Below are positions 31,901 through 38,802 of a DNA stretch of 48,352 nucleotides, piece after piece. This DNA is from Desulfobacterium sp. (lineage in GTDB: Bacteria > Desulfobacterota > Desulfobacteria > Desulfobacterales > Desulfobacteraceae): positions 1 to 48,352 of the forward strand of contig JAQYWC010000015.1 of the NCBI GenBank assembly GCA_030145245.1, written 5' to 3'. The position numbers were made by a program, and so were the translations under genes. Position 1 is the stretch's first letter, and each line of letters starts with the position of its first letter. The notes under the pieces were generated by a model, which ran no database searches, had not been told where the DNA came from, and worked only from the letters and a program-made list of their open reading frames with translations.

Positions 31901-32072
31901 ATCCGGCAGCGAGCTCTACCGGGGCATCGGCAGCGTGCTGCTGGGCGGGCTTGCCCTCTCAACCCTGTTTACCCTGTTTGTGATTCCGGCCCTGCTGGCC
32001 TTTTTCATCGGGCTCGAAAAGAGCAAGGTTGACCAGGACGCCCTGGCTTACAGAGGTTCCCACCCGAATTGA
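28926..32072 (+). CDS. RND family efflux pump, inner-membrane permease
   Basis: This 1048-residue protein is the usual length of an AcrB/MexB-type RND transporter. An N-terminal TM helix (ITAVMVILIVLFGVIGL-like) and PVQLAPDTDLPEIEV are followed by a large periplasmic loop. TM helices with GISFAVGMLVDNSIVVLENIDRH contain the proton-relay Asp pair in TM4. The second half repeats this layout and ends with TMLGFIILIGTVVNNAILIVH and RPIFMSAFTSIFGLMPL. It exports hydrophobic or toxic compounds using the proton gradient, together with the adaptor before and the outer-membrane protein after it. No defect seen. Confidence 0.95.
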   Translation: MNVIKSAIERPVTTAVMVILIVLFGVIGLMKLPVQLAPDTDLPEIEVMTSWSGASPTEMESEVVERQEDKLKSLQNLQKMESSSYNDYATITLTFDLATNIDTAMFRVSNKLKEVSDYPDNVLEPVLSSSGGSSQPIIWMLMKTKEGPDTEILKYKTFFENEVRQYLERIEGVASLLIFGGTEDQLEIVIDPEKMTRRGITINQIISKVVAANSDVSAGVLGIDRKNYRIRTVAKFQNSFDPLDVVVYDDGMKRVFLRDVATTRIGYETQFVSVMENSREGIVIGVKKQKGANVIEIVKRVKAEVDRLNSEVLADKNLYINWAHDEAPYILKSIDNMKKNVIIGGVLAIIILLVFLGSLRSTITIGLAIPISAIGTFIFLWLFHRNLNVVSLAGISFAVGMLVDNSIVVLENIDRHRQTGKRIFDAVLDGANEVFGAVVASTLTTVAVFLPVIFIKQEAGQLFKDISIAITASIILSLLVSVTVIPSFMHFIYKNQKVSTGGNKKSVSKSVGGFFVNLIMGVSNQFQRNAVTRIICILVFTSLSLASVWALMPKAEYLPQGNRNFVMSILVPPPGYSAEKRREVGEYLFEQTEKYRTPGDHDLPLIRNMFYFSSDSLSGFGLSAIDEYETEAGRFIPAMNRIINSLPGMFGISIQPGIFETGMGKGRTVDLNISGENMNEIVKAGGMLFGAVSQAIPGSQIRPVPSLEITYPEGRVIADKLKLAANGLTEQELGIYVDVLMNGRKVDEFGPEGKDRIDLVVRGSETEFKTPEDILNAPIVNNIGRQVRIGDVATIKYSTGMTQIDRLEKKRNVRLEITPPVSVPLQTAIETIKAACDNLQASGQIKDISLDLGGNADKLVDTFDALKWNLLLALMITYLLMAALFENFLYPLIIMFSVPLAAAGGLMGLRLVDLVIAPQPLDVLTMLGFIILIGTVVNNAILIVHQSLNNVRNKGMEGMLAISDSVRTRIRPIFMSAFTSIFGLMPLVIATGSGSELYRGIGSVLLGGLALSTLFTLFVIPALLAFFIGLEKSKVDQDALAYRGSHPN

Positions 32073-32140
32073 TGCCTGTTTTACCCATGAAAGTAAAAGA
32101 TGGGCGCTATTGGCAGGCGAAGCGCGTAAATTTGAATCCA
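32064..32140. repeat. Intergenic palindromic repeat family, copy 3
   Basis: CCGAATTGATGCCTGTTTTA starts inside the pump stop codon and the segment ends GGCAGGCGAAGCGCGTAAAT TTGAATCC. An inner hairpin ACCCAT/GATGGGC-like is present. It lies between the pump and TolC genes. Confidence 0.5.
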
Positions 32141-32164
32141 ACATTATTTTGAACGGAGCATGGA

Positions 32165-33439
32165 ATGAAAAGAATGATCGGGGTAACCCTGGTGGGGATG
32201 ATGGCGGTGCTGGTGTCAGGGGTGACAGCCCCGGGTGCCGCCACCCTTGAAACCCTTCAAAGCAGCGCATATGACAACCGTGGCCTGGTAAAGCAATACC
32301 AGGCTGACCTGGATATCAGCAAGGAGCAGGTGAGGGAGGCCCGGGGCGAGTTTTTCCCCTCCCTGGATCTGGGCTACACCCTGAACCGCCTCAACCACGA
32401 CACGGCCGTGGACGAGAACCGGAAGAACGATACCTTTACCGGCGGGGCCTCCTGGAATGTGTTTGCCGGGTTCAAGGATTACTACAATCTCAAGGCGGCC
32501 GAGACCCTGACCCATGCCAGTGGCTTCAGGCTTGACTCGGTCAGGCAGGATATCAGCCTTCGGGTGGCCCTGGACTATCTTTCGGTCTACCAGGCCATGG
32601 CGAACCTCAAGGTGTCTGAAAACGAGGTCAAGCTTTACGAGGACCGGTTGAAGCAGGTCCGCCTCAAGGTCAAGGTGGGGGTGCTCAAGAAGACCGACCT
32701 GTTAAAGATCAAGGTGGAGATGGACAACGCCCTTCAGAACCGGCGCAGGACCGAGGCTGACGTTGCCGCTTCGGTCAACCTGCTTGCCTTTGACACCGGT
32801 ACCCGGGTTGCGAGGGAGGAGCTTGATTTTTCACTCTTTGATCAATTGCCGGACCGGGGGGAGTACCCGGCCTATGAGAAGCTTCTCCTTGAGAACCGGA
32901 GCGAGCTCAACGCCCTCAGGCGCTCCCTTATGGCCTCGGGCATGCGGGTGGCCGCATCCAAAGCGTCCCTCTATCCCCGGGCAGACCTGAATATGAGCTA
33001 CGCTTCCCACACCCGGGACGATTTCTTCGCAGACGGGTTTGAGAACTCCGACGACGAGGTGCGCTGCCAGGCCGTGATCTCCATGAACCTCTTTGACGGC
33101 ATGAAAAAATATGCCCGGACAAGCCAGGCCAGGCTTGAACAGAAAAAGATCGGGTTTGAGATCACAGAGCTTGAGGAGGCGCTCAAGACAGAGCTGAAAA
33201 ACACCCTGCTCAACCTGGATGTGGCCTTTGACAACCTGGCCGTGGCCAAGGCCGGCACCGCCGAGGCCAAGGAGAACCTGAGGGTCACGGATCTTGGGTT
33301 CAGCCAGGGCATTGGCACCTCCTCGGATGTGCTGGACGCCATCTTCAACCTCTCACGGGCACGGTTCAACCTGATCAACGCCTATAAAGAGGTGTTTGAG
33401 AATAATTTCAGGCTGAAACGCCTGGTGGAGAGTTTTTGA
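32165..33439 (+). CDS. TolC-family outer-membrane efflux protein
   Basis: This 424-residue protein has a signal peptide at about 1-25 (GMMAVLVSGVTAPGAA). Two OEP repeats follow with long heptad helices: the first at about 30-215 (VRLKVKVGVLKKTDLLKIKVEMDNA), the second at about 235-420 (NLRVTDLGFSQGIGTSSDVLDAIFNLSRARF). It forms the trimeric outer-membrane channel of the tripartite pump. ATG 32165 has ACGGAG upstream. It is last in the operon and followed by nested strong hairpins. Confidence 0.93.
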   Translation: MKRMIGVTLVGMMAVLVSGVTAPGAATLETLQSSAYDNRGLVKQYQADLDISKEQVREARGEFFPSLDLGYTLNRLNHDTAVDENRKNDTFTGGASWNVFAGFKDYYNLKAAETLTHASGFRLDSVRQDISLRVALDYLSVYQAMANLKVSENEVKLYEDRLKQVRLKVKVGVLKKTDLLKIKVEMDNALQNRRRTEADVAASVNLLAFDTGTRVAREELDFSLFDQLPDRGEYPAYEKLLLENRSELNALRRSLMASGMRVAASKASLYPRADLNMSYASHTRDDFFADGFENSDDEVRCQAVISMNLFDGMKKYARTSQARLEQKKIGFEITELEEALKTELKNTLLNLDVAFDNLAVAKAGTAEAKENLRVTDLGFSQGIGTSSDVLDAIFNLSRARFNLINAYKEVFENNFRLKRLVESF

Positions 33440-33470
33440 TCCGCTGATCCGCTGATCGTTTTTAAATAGG

Positions 33471-33552
33471 GGAACCGGCACTGAAGGCATCAGGGCCGGT
33501 TCCAGGATTCAAGGGCATGGACAGACCGAACGGTTTGCCCATGCCTTTTTTA
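33471..33552 (+). terminator. Double terminator of the efflux operon
   Basis: The first hairpin is GGAACCGGC (33471-33479) / GCCGGTTCC (33495-33503). The second is GGCATGG (33514-33520) / CCATGCC (33539-33545) with an inner ACCG/CGGT stem and six T residues. Confidence 0.9.
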
Positions 33553-33761
33553 TTAACAGGCCGTTAGCCGCCGGGCAATTTTTCCTGGTAAAAACTGAAA
33601 TCCTCCCCCCCCATTTGCGTATCCTGATCGAGTTCGGTGCCATGGGTAACTATTTTTAAAAAAAGTTGACTTTCCCCTATACGGAAAGCCTTACGGTGCG
33701 GATTGAAAGGGAATCTTTAAAATATGGTTTTTGTCTTTATTTTTTAATGATGGAGGTATGT

Positions 33762-36182
33762 ATGACGGTTGTCGAGGAATCAGCAATGGCTAAAGGCGCT
33801 AAACGTGAGAAATCCGGGCTTCCTGCGCGTATTCAGCAGCTTAAGGACGCTTACCTGAAAGTAAAACCCAGTATCACCATCGGTCGTGCCCTGGCCTTTA
33901 CTGACGTTGCGAAGCAGCACCCTGAATTGCCGAACAATCTGCGCCGGGCCATGGGGTTTAAAAAAGCGTGCGAAACCGCGCCAATGCTGATTCAGGAAGG
34001 CGAACTGATTGTCGGTCATCCCTGTGGCAAGGCCCGTGCCGGAGCGTTCTCTCCGGATACCGCCTGGAAATGGGTCCGGGACGAACTCGACACCATCGGC
34101 ACCCGCTCCCAGGACCCCTACGTCATCAGCGAAGGGGACAAGAAGATCATGCGCGAAAAGATCTTCCCCTTCTGGGAAGGCAGATCCCTTGATGAAGCGT
34201 GCGAAGCGTCCTTCCGCAAAGAGGGCCTGTGGGAGTTCTCCGCTGAAGCCTGTGTGAGTGATTTGACCTATCATCATACCAGCGGTGGCGGCGACACCAG
34301 CCCCGGTTATGACATCATCCTGTTTACCAAAGGGATTGGTGGCATCAAGGCCGAGGCTGAAGCGCATTTGGCAAAGCTGTCCACGGATGCAGCAGGGGAG
34401 ATGGAGACCATCTCCTTCTACCGGGCCGCCATTGAAACCTGTGACGGGATCCTTCTCTACGCCAACCGACTGTCCGCCTACGCAACGGAGCTGGCTGCAA
34501 ACGAGCCGGATCCCAGGCGCAGGGCTGAGCTTGCAAAGATCGCCGAGGTCAATGCCCGGGTGCCGGCCCATCCGCCGGAGACGTTCCAGGAGGCGCTCCA
34601 GGCCATCTGGACCATCCAGTCCCTGTTCCTGATGGAGGAAAACCAGTGCAGCACATCCCTGGGGCGCTTTGACCAGTATGTCTATCCCTGCTACGAAGCC
34701 GATATAAAAGCCGGTGTCCTGGATGAAAACCAGGCCTTTGAACTGATGGGCTGCTTTATCCTCAAATGTTCAGAGATGATATGGTACACCCCCGGCGGGA
34801 CGGCCAAATATTTCGCAGGCTACATGCCCTTCATCAACCTGTGTGTGGGCGGGCAGAAGCGGGGGGGCGGTGACGGGACCAATGCGCTGACCTATCTTGT
34901 CATGGACGCCGTTCGCCGGGTGGGGGTGTATCAGCCCTCCCTTGCCTGCCGGATTCACAACCAGTCCCCCCAAAAGTACCTGCAGAAGATCGTGGAGGTG
35001 GTCAAAGCCGGGGGTGGCATGCCCGCCTGCCACTTTGACGATGCCCACATCAAGATGATGCTCCGCAAGGGCTTTGATTTTGACGATGCCCGGGATTACT
35101 GCCTCATGGGCTGTGTTGAGCCCCAGAAATCGGGCCGGATCCACCAGTGGACAGCAGGTGGGTTTACCCAGTGGCCCATTGCCATCGAGTTTGTTTTCAA
35201 CCGTGGCGTGCTCAAATCCTACGGCAGCAAACAGGGGCTGGATACCGGCGAACTGGATCAGTTTGCCACATATGAACAGTTTGATGCCGCTGTCAAAAAG
35301 CAGCTGGATTACATCATGGCGCTGACGGCCAAAGGGACGGTGATCAACCAGCAACTGGTCCGGGATATGGTGCCCACCCCCTATATGTCCCTGTTTGTCG
35401 ATGGCTGCATGGAAACCGGCAAAGATGTCACCGCCGGTGGTGCCGTTCTCTATGAAGGGCCGGGAACGATCTTTGCCGGTCTGGGCTCCTACGCCGACAG
35501 CATGGCCGCCATCAAAAAACTGGTCTATGACGACAAAAAATACACCCTTACCGACATGAAGAAAGCCCTGGACGCCAACTGGGAAGGCCATGGGCAGATG
35601 CGCCGGGATTGCCTCAATGCACCCAAGTTCGGTAACGACGACGATTACGCCGACCGGATCACAGCGGATGTGATCGATTACACCGAAAAAACCATCAATC
35701 AGCATAAATCCCTCTACGCCCGTTTGATCCACGGCACCCTGTCCCAGTCATTCAACACCCCCCTGGGGGAGATGATCGCAGCCACTCCCAACGGCCGTTT
35801 GGCCGGCGCGCCCCTGTCCGACGGGATGAGCCCGTCCCAGGGGGCCGACACCAAGGGGCCCACGGCCATCATCAAGTCGGTGTCTAAGCTGAATGTTGAA
35901 TCCATGAGCCTGGGGATGTCACACAACTTCAAGCTGATGGAAGGGTCCCTGGACACCCCGGAGGGCGCAGCCGGACTGATATCTCTGTTGCGCACGGCGT
36001 CCATTCTCGGCAATGCCCAGATGCAGTTCAATTACATGGATAACGAAACGTTGAAGCTGGCCCAGGAGAACCCGGAAGAGTATCGGGATCTCATGATCCG
36101 TGTGGCCGGATACAGTGCCTTCTTTGTTGAGTTGTGTAAAGAGGTGCAGGACGAGATCATCAGCCGCACCACGCTGGAGTAG
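33762..36182 (+). CDS. Glycyl radical enzyme, choline TMA-lyase (CutC)-like, without adjacent activase
   Basis: This 806-residue protein starts at ATG 33762 (GGAGG 6 bp upstream). The thiyl Cys is C451 in MGCVEPQKSGR with Glu at 453; the radical Gly is G783 in RVAGYSAF near the C terminus. Using D. alaskensis CutC numbering from memory (Y208, D216, F395, C489, E491, T502, Y506), the same spacings from C451 land on Y170, D178, F357, E453, T464 and F468. All are kept except Tyr506 to Phe. At the positions of the sulfonate-binding Arg/Gln of isethionate lyase there are His172 and Gly176. It is thus most like choline trimethylamine-lyase or a close quaternary-amine lyase. No radical SAM activase and no microcompartment genes flank it, unlike cut operons. 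Confidence 0.85.
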   Translation: MTVVEESAMAKGAKREKSGLPARIQQLKDAYLKVKPSITIGRALAFTDVAKQHPELPNNLRRAMGFKKACETAPMLIQEGELIVGHPCGKARAGAFSPDTAWKWVRDELDTIGTRSQDPYVISEGDKKIMREKIFPFWEGRSLDEACEASFRKEGLWEFSAEACVSDLTYHHTSGGGDTSPGYDIILFTKGIGGIKAEAEAHLAKLSTDAAGEMETISFYRAAIETCDGILLYANRLSAYATELAANEPDPRRRAELAKIAEVNARVPAHPPETFQEALQAIWTIQSLFLMEENQCSTSLGRFDQYVYPCYEADIKAGVLDENQAFELMGCFILKCSEMIWYTPGGTAKYFAGYMPFINLCVGGQKRGGGDGTNALTYLVMDAVRRVGVYQPSLACRIHNQSPQKYLQKIVEVVKAGGGMPACHFDDAHIKMMLRKGFDFDDARDYCLMGCVEPQKSGRIHQWTAGGFTQWPIAIEFVFNRGVLKSYGSKQGLDTGELDQFATYEQFDAAVKKQLDYIMALTAKGTVINQQLVRDMVPTPYMSLFVDGCMETGKDVTAGGAVLYEGPGTIFAGLGSYADSMAAIKKLVYDDKKYTLTDMKKALDANWEGHGQMRRDCLNAPKFGNDDDYADRITADVIDYTEKTINQHKSLYARLIHGTLSQSFNTPLGEMIAATPNGRLAGAPLSDGMSPSQGADTKGPTAIIKSVSKLNVESMSLGMSHNFKLMEGSLDTPEGAAGLISLLRTASILGNAQMQFNYMDNETLKLAQENPEEYRDLMIRVAGYSAFFVELCKEVQDEIISRTTLE

Positions 36183-36224
36183 GTGGGGACGGAACCGTAA
36201 GATGGCCTGAACGGTGAGATGAGC

Positions 36225-36249
36225 CCAGCCCCCGCTCGGTGGGGGCTGG
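36225..36249 (+). terminator. GC-rich hairpin after the glycyl radical enzyme
   Basis: CCAGCCCCC (36225-36233) pairs with GGGGGCTGG (36241-36249), loop of 7. There is no T-tract, so it may be a 3'-stabilising hairpin or weak terminator. The rest of 36250-36575 holds no gene; its right part is AT-rich and resembles the DNA before 6877. Confidence 0.7.
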
Positions 36250-36581
36250 CGTTGAGCGGCCGGATAGGGTACCTTCCGGTTATCGCCCGAGGGCGCGCCG
36301 GGGAAAGGTGCATGTCGGCAATGGCCGCCCTGGGCTCATATCATTGAAATCCCCGTTTCTGAAAAAGCAGTTGGGGGCGATTTTAAGTAAGTGGGAAGTA
36401 AAAGAAATAAAATGGCAAAGAATGTGGTATTTACTTCCTATTGCGGTGGCTTATTATTACCTTTTTTACCCAATAAGTGAAATCACTCTTTGGGTTTAAA
36501 TAAAGTGTTTCGGCTTCAAGCAGCTCTATTACTGAGTTTTCGGGGTTTTATTTGGTAAACCCCTAATAGGTTGCAATAACA

Positions 36582-36596
36582 TGGTTTACTTTTTGC
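36582..36596 (+). promoter_or_regulatory. Sigma-54 promoter of VPLPA-CTERM gene
   Basis: TGGTTTACTTTTTGC is identical to 6877-6891; GG 36583-36584, 10 bp, GC 36595-36596. The upstream 120 bp also share blocks with the other copy (CCTTTTTTACCCA, AAATAAAGTGTTT). Confidence 0.85.
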
Positions 36597-36610
36597 ATCT
36601 TCCTGGGATT

Positions 36611-36690
36611 CAAGTTAAAGCCAATTCTGCAGACGTACAGGCATGGAAAAGCAAAGGACCTCATGGGGAGATCGCTTGGTTGGCTTTGAT
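36611..36690 (+). ncRNA. Conserved structured leader RNA (copy B)
   Basis: The outer stem is AAAGCCAA (36617-36624) / TTGGCTTT (36680-36687). The inner hairpin is CTG (36627-36629) / CAG (36638-36640), and the second arm is AAGC (36649-36652) / GCTT (36674-36677) enclosing GGACCTC..GAGATC. It matches copy A at 6906-6990 with compensatory or pairing-consistent changes. It starts at the expected sigma-54 start point. Confidence 0.62.
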
Positions 36691-36709
36691 AATGAATAAG
36701 GAGATTTTA

Positions 36710-37258
36710 ATGAAAAAGTTTATAAGCGTTTTTCTAGGCGTTTTTTTAATGTTTTCGGTTGCGGGGAGCGCCAGTGCAGCACGTTATAAGGCTACCTATG
36801 ACGGTAGTCAGAAGTTAGATGTGACCCCCAATTTTTCGTGGGAAATACCTTCTGTTGACTGGACATTTGATATCACTAAGGCTGGGTTTGATCCTGAAAC
36901 TGAGTTTGTGACTGCGGCATTTGTGACATTGTCTTTGAAAGACGACGGGGACTTATCAAAGGAGTGGGCTCAGTTTAAGGTTGGAACGAAAACGGAAAAG
37001 TGGGAACTCGCTAAGTGGGAGGTCGATAGAGGACTTAAAACCATTAGTGGTGATTTGTCCAGTATTTTTCCCTTCTTAAACGAAGACGGAACCTTAGATG
37101 TCACTCTAAAAGCGACTGATGGTGACTTCTGGTTTAATAGCGCGAAGTTGCGCGTTGAAGCCATGGATCTTGTTGCCACACCTATTCCAGCGGCCGCCTG
37201 GCTGTTAGGCTCCGGGCTTGTCGGACTTGCGGGAGTCAGGCGCCGGCTTCGGAAATAA
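36710..37258 (+). CDS. VPLPA-CTERM sorting domain protein
   Basis: This 182-residue exported protein starts at ATG 36710 with AAGGAG upstream; an earlier in-frame ATG at 36581 lies in the promoter and is rejected. The signal peptide MKKFISVFLGVFLMFSVAGS..ASA spans about 1-24. The middle is a beta-rich domain of about 130 residues without catalytic motifs, similar in layout to the protein at 7011. The C terminus ATPIPAAAWLLGSGLVGLAG plus RRRLRK is a VPLPA-CTERM exosortase signal. It is AT-rich compared with its neighbours, suggesting transfer of the cassette. Sigma-54 promoter, leader RNA and terminator are shared with the copy in the island. Confidence 0.88.
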   Translation: MKKFISVFLGVFLMFSVAGSASAARYKATYDGSQKLDVTPNFSWEIPSVDWTFDITKAGFDPETEFVTAAFVTLSLKDDGDLSKEWAQFKVGTKTEKWELAKWEVDRGLKTISGDLSSIFPFLNEDGTLDVTLKATDGDFWFNSAKLRVEAMDLVATPIPAAAWLLGSGLVGLAGVRRRLRK

Positions 37259-37277
37259 CGTCACAGCATCCAGTCTC

Positions 37278-37314
37278 AAGGCAGGGTCAGCAATGGCCCT
37301 GCCTTTTTTTATTT
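37278..37314 (+). terminator. Cassette terminator, copy 4
   Basis: AAGGCAGGG and CCCTGCCTT form a perfect 9-bp stem around TCAGCAATGG, followed by TTTTTATTT. It is the best-formed member of the family. Confidence 0.9.
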
Positions 37315-37504
37315 CCTGTCTGGGCCGGGGGGAATGGCGGCGGATTGTTTCACGTGAAAAGGCAGTTCTGTCAATGGGGGGGCACATATTCCCGGGAAGT
37401 AAGTCTTGACTATTTTTTATGAGATTATAAATTAGGGATCTGACCATTGGAATGTGTTTGTTGGAGCAGCACCTAACCGCGGCAGCAATGACAGGGTGAC
37501 CACC

Positions 37505-38386
37505 ATGCGATATGAGGGCCAGATATTCAGACCGTTCAGTGAGGCAAACAGCTATATTCTCCAGTGCACCATCGGCTGCTCCCATAACGGGTGTTCGTTT
37601 TGCGGCATGTACAAGGACAAACGCTACAGGATCCGCTCCCTGGAGGAGATCAGCCAGGATATCAAGATGGCAAAGGAGCATCATGGGGACCTGGAAAAGG
37701 TGTTCCTTTGCGACGGGGACGCCATTGCCATGGAGAGCGACCTGTTGCTGGAGATTTTGCGGCAACTTTACGATACCTTTCCCTCCCTCCGCCATGTGGG
37801 GTCCTATGTGGGCCCCCAAAGTACCCTTGGCAAGAGCATGACCGAGCTTTGCGCCCTGCGGGCCGCCGGCCTCACCAAGGCCTATCTCGGGGTGGAGACC
37901 GGGGACGGGGAGATGTTGAAGCAGATCAACAAGGGCGTCACCGTGGAGGAGATGCTGGCTGCCGGAACCAGCCTCGTAAACGCGGGGATCAACCTGTCGG
38001 CCATGGTGCTGCTGGGCCTTGCCGGCAGTGACAAGGCGGTTCAGGAACGGATCGCCATTGCCACGGCCAGGATCTGCAGCCAAATGAAGCCCCGGTACCT
38101 TGCCGCATTGACCGTGACCCCGGTGCCCGGGACACGGCTTTACCGGGAGATGGAGAAGGGTAGCTATGTGGTGCCCGATGCCTTTGCCACCCTGGAGGAG
38201 ATGAAGACCCTGTTTGAGCATATCGATGCCGACAACATGAAATTTGTCGGGGTCCACGCCTCCAACTATCTGCCCATCAACGGCACCCTTCCGAAGGATA
38301 AGGCGCGCATGGTCGGTCTGATCGATTCTGTCCTGGAAAAAAAAGACCTTTCGCGCCTCAGGCCTGAAACCATGAGGGCGCTCTGA
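37505..38386 (+). CDS. Radical SAM protein with Cx4Cx2C cluster motif
   Basis: This 293-residue protein from ATG 37505 has an N-terminal cluster motif GCSHNGCSFCGMY. Reading C-SHNG-C-SF-C it is Cx4Cx2C, not the canonical Cx3Cx2C, as in a subgroup related to COG1032 or Elp3-type radical SAM enzymes. It is followed by a TIM-barrel with YVGPQSTLGKSMTEL, YLGVETGDGEMLKQINKG and VTPVPGTRLYREMEKGSY. It probably carries out a SAM-dependent radical reaction of unknown target. It does not look like the glycyl radical activase of the upstream enzyme because the two extra ferredoxin-type clusters are missing. An upstream ATG (37454) is possible but lacks a Shine-Dalgarno. Confidence 0.85.
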   Translation: MRYEGQIFRPFSEANSYILQCTIGCSHNGCSFCGMYKDKRYRIRSLEEISQDIKMAKEHHGDLEKVFLCDGDAIAMESDLLLEILRQLYDTFPSLRHVGSYVGPQSTLGKSMTELCALRAAGLTKAYLGVETGDGEMLKQINKGVTVEEMLAAGTSLVNAGINLSAMVLLGLAGSDKAVQERIAIATARICSQMKPRYLAALTVTPVPGTRLYREMEKGSYVVPDAFATLEEMKTLFEHIDADNMKFVGVHASNYLPINGTLPKDKARMVGLIDSVLEKKDLSRLRPETMRAL

Positions 38387-38427
38387 TCGCCACTGATTGT
38401 GGCCAATATATATAAGGAGATGAAACC

Positions 38428-38754
38428 ATGATTTATAACCTGCTGCTTTTGAGCGTGGCAATTTTTATAGTGGCACACCTGCTACCGGGGATTCGCATCA
38501 AGGGGTTCTAGACCGCCGTGGTGGTGGCGGTTGTCTACTCGACCATCAACTATCTCACCGGCTGGCTGTTCATGCTGCTGGCTTTTCCCCTCATGATCGT
38601 CACCTTCGGGCTGTTCAAGTTTGTGATCAACGCCTTTCTTTTGTGGATCACGGACAAGCTCATGGAGGATTTTGAGATCAACTCAATTGGAACCACCCTG
38701 GTGGCTGCCTGTCTGATCACCCTGGTGGATTTTTTCCTCCACAAGATCTTCTGA
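38428..38754 (+). pseudogene. Phage-holin-family (4-TM, superfamily IV) membrane protein with in-frame UAG
   Basis: From ATG 38428 (AAGGAG upstream) the frame reads MIYNLLLLSVAIFIVAHLLP..IRIKGF and then a TAG at 38509-38511. It continues in the same frame as TAVVVAVVYSTINYLTGW to a TGA at 38752-38754. Both parts together give a 108-position protein with four TM segments, the usual length and pattern of the small YvlD/holin-superfamily-IV proteins, which normally read straight through here. The UAG is either a disabling mutation or a recoded (pyrrolysine) codon. UAG is used as a normal stop for several genes here, so simple nonsense is the default. Either way the second part has no good start of its own. 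Confidence 0.75.
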
Positions 38755-38802
38755 CCATTGGATCCGGTGACTGACGTTTCCTGCTTCACAGGATCTCTAA
38801 AA

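Noticed and set aside
33762-36182. Isethionate sulfite-lyase as identity of the glycyl radical enzyme
   Set aside because: The sulfonate-binding Arg and Gln positions, as I recall them, are His172 and Gly176, while the choline-lyase residues fit at exact spacing.
36239-36499. 86-codon frame between the glycyl radical enzyme and the VPLPA gene
   Set aside because: It starts in the hairpin, has no ribosome site or recognised domain, and runs into the AT-rich upstream region of the sigma-54 promoter.
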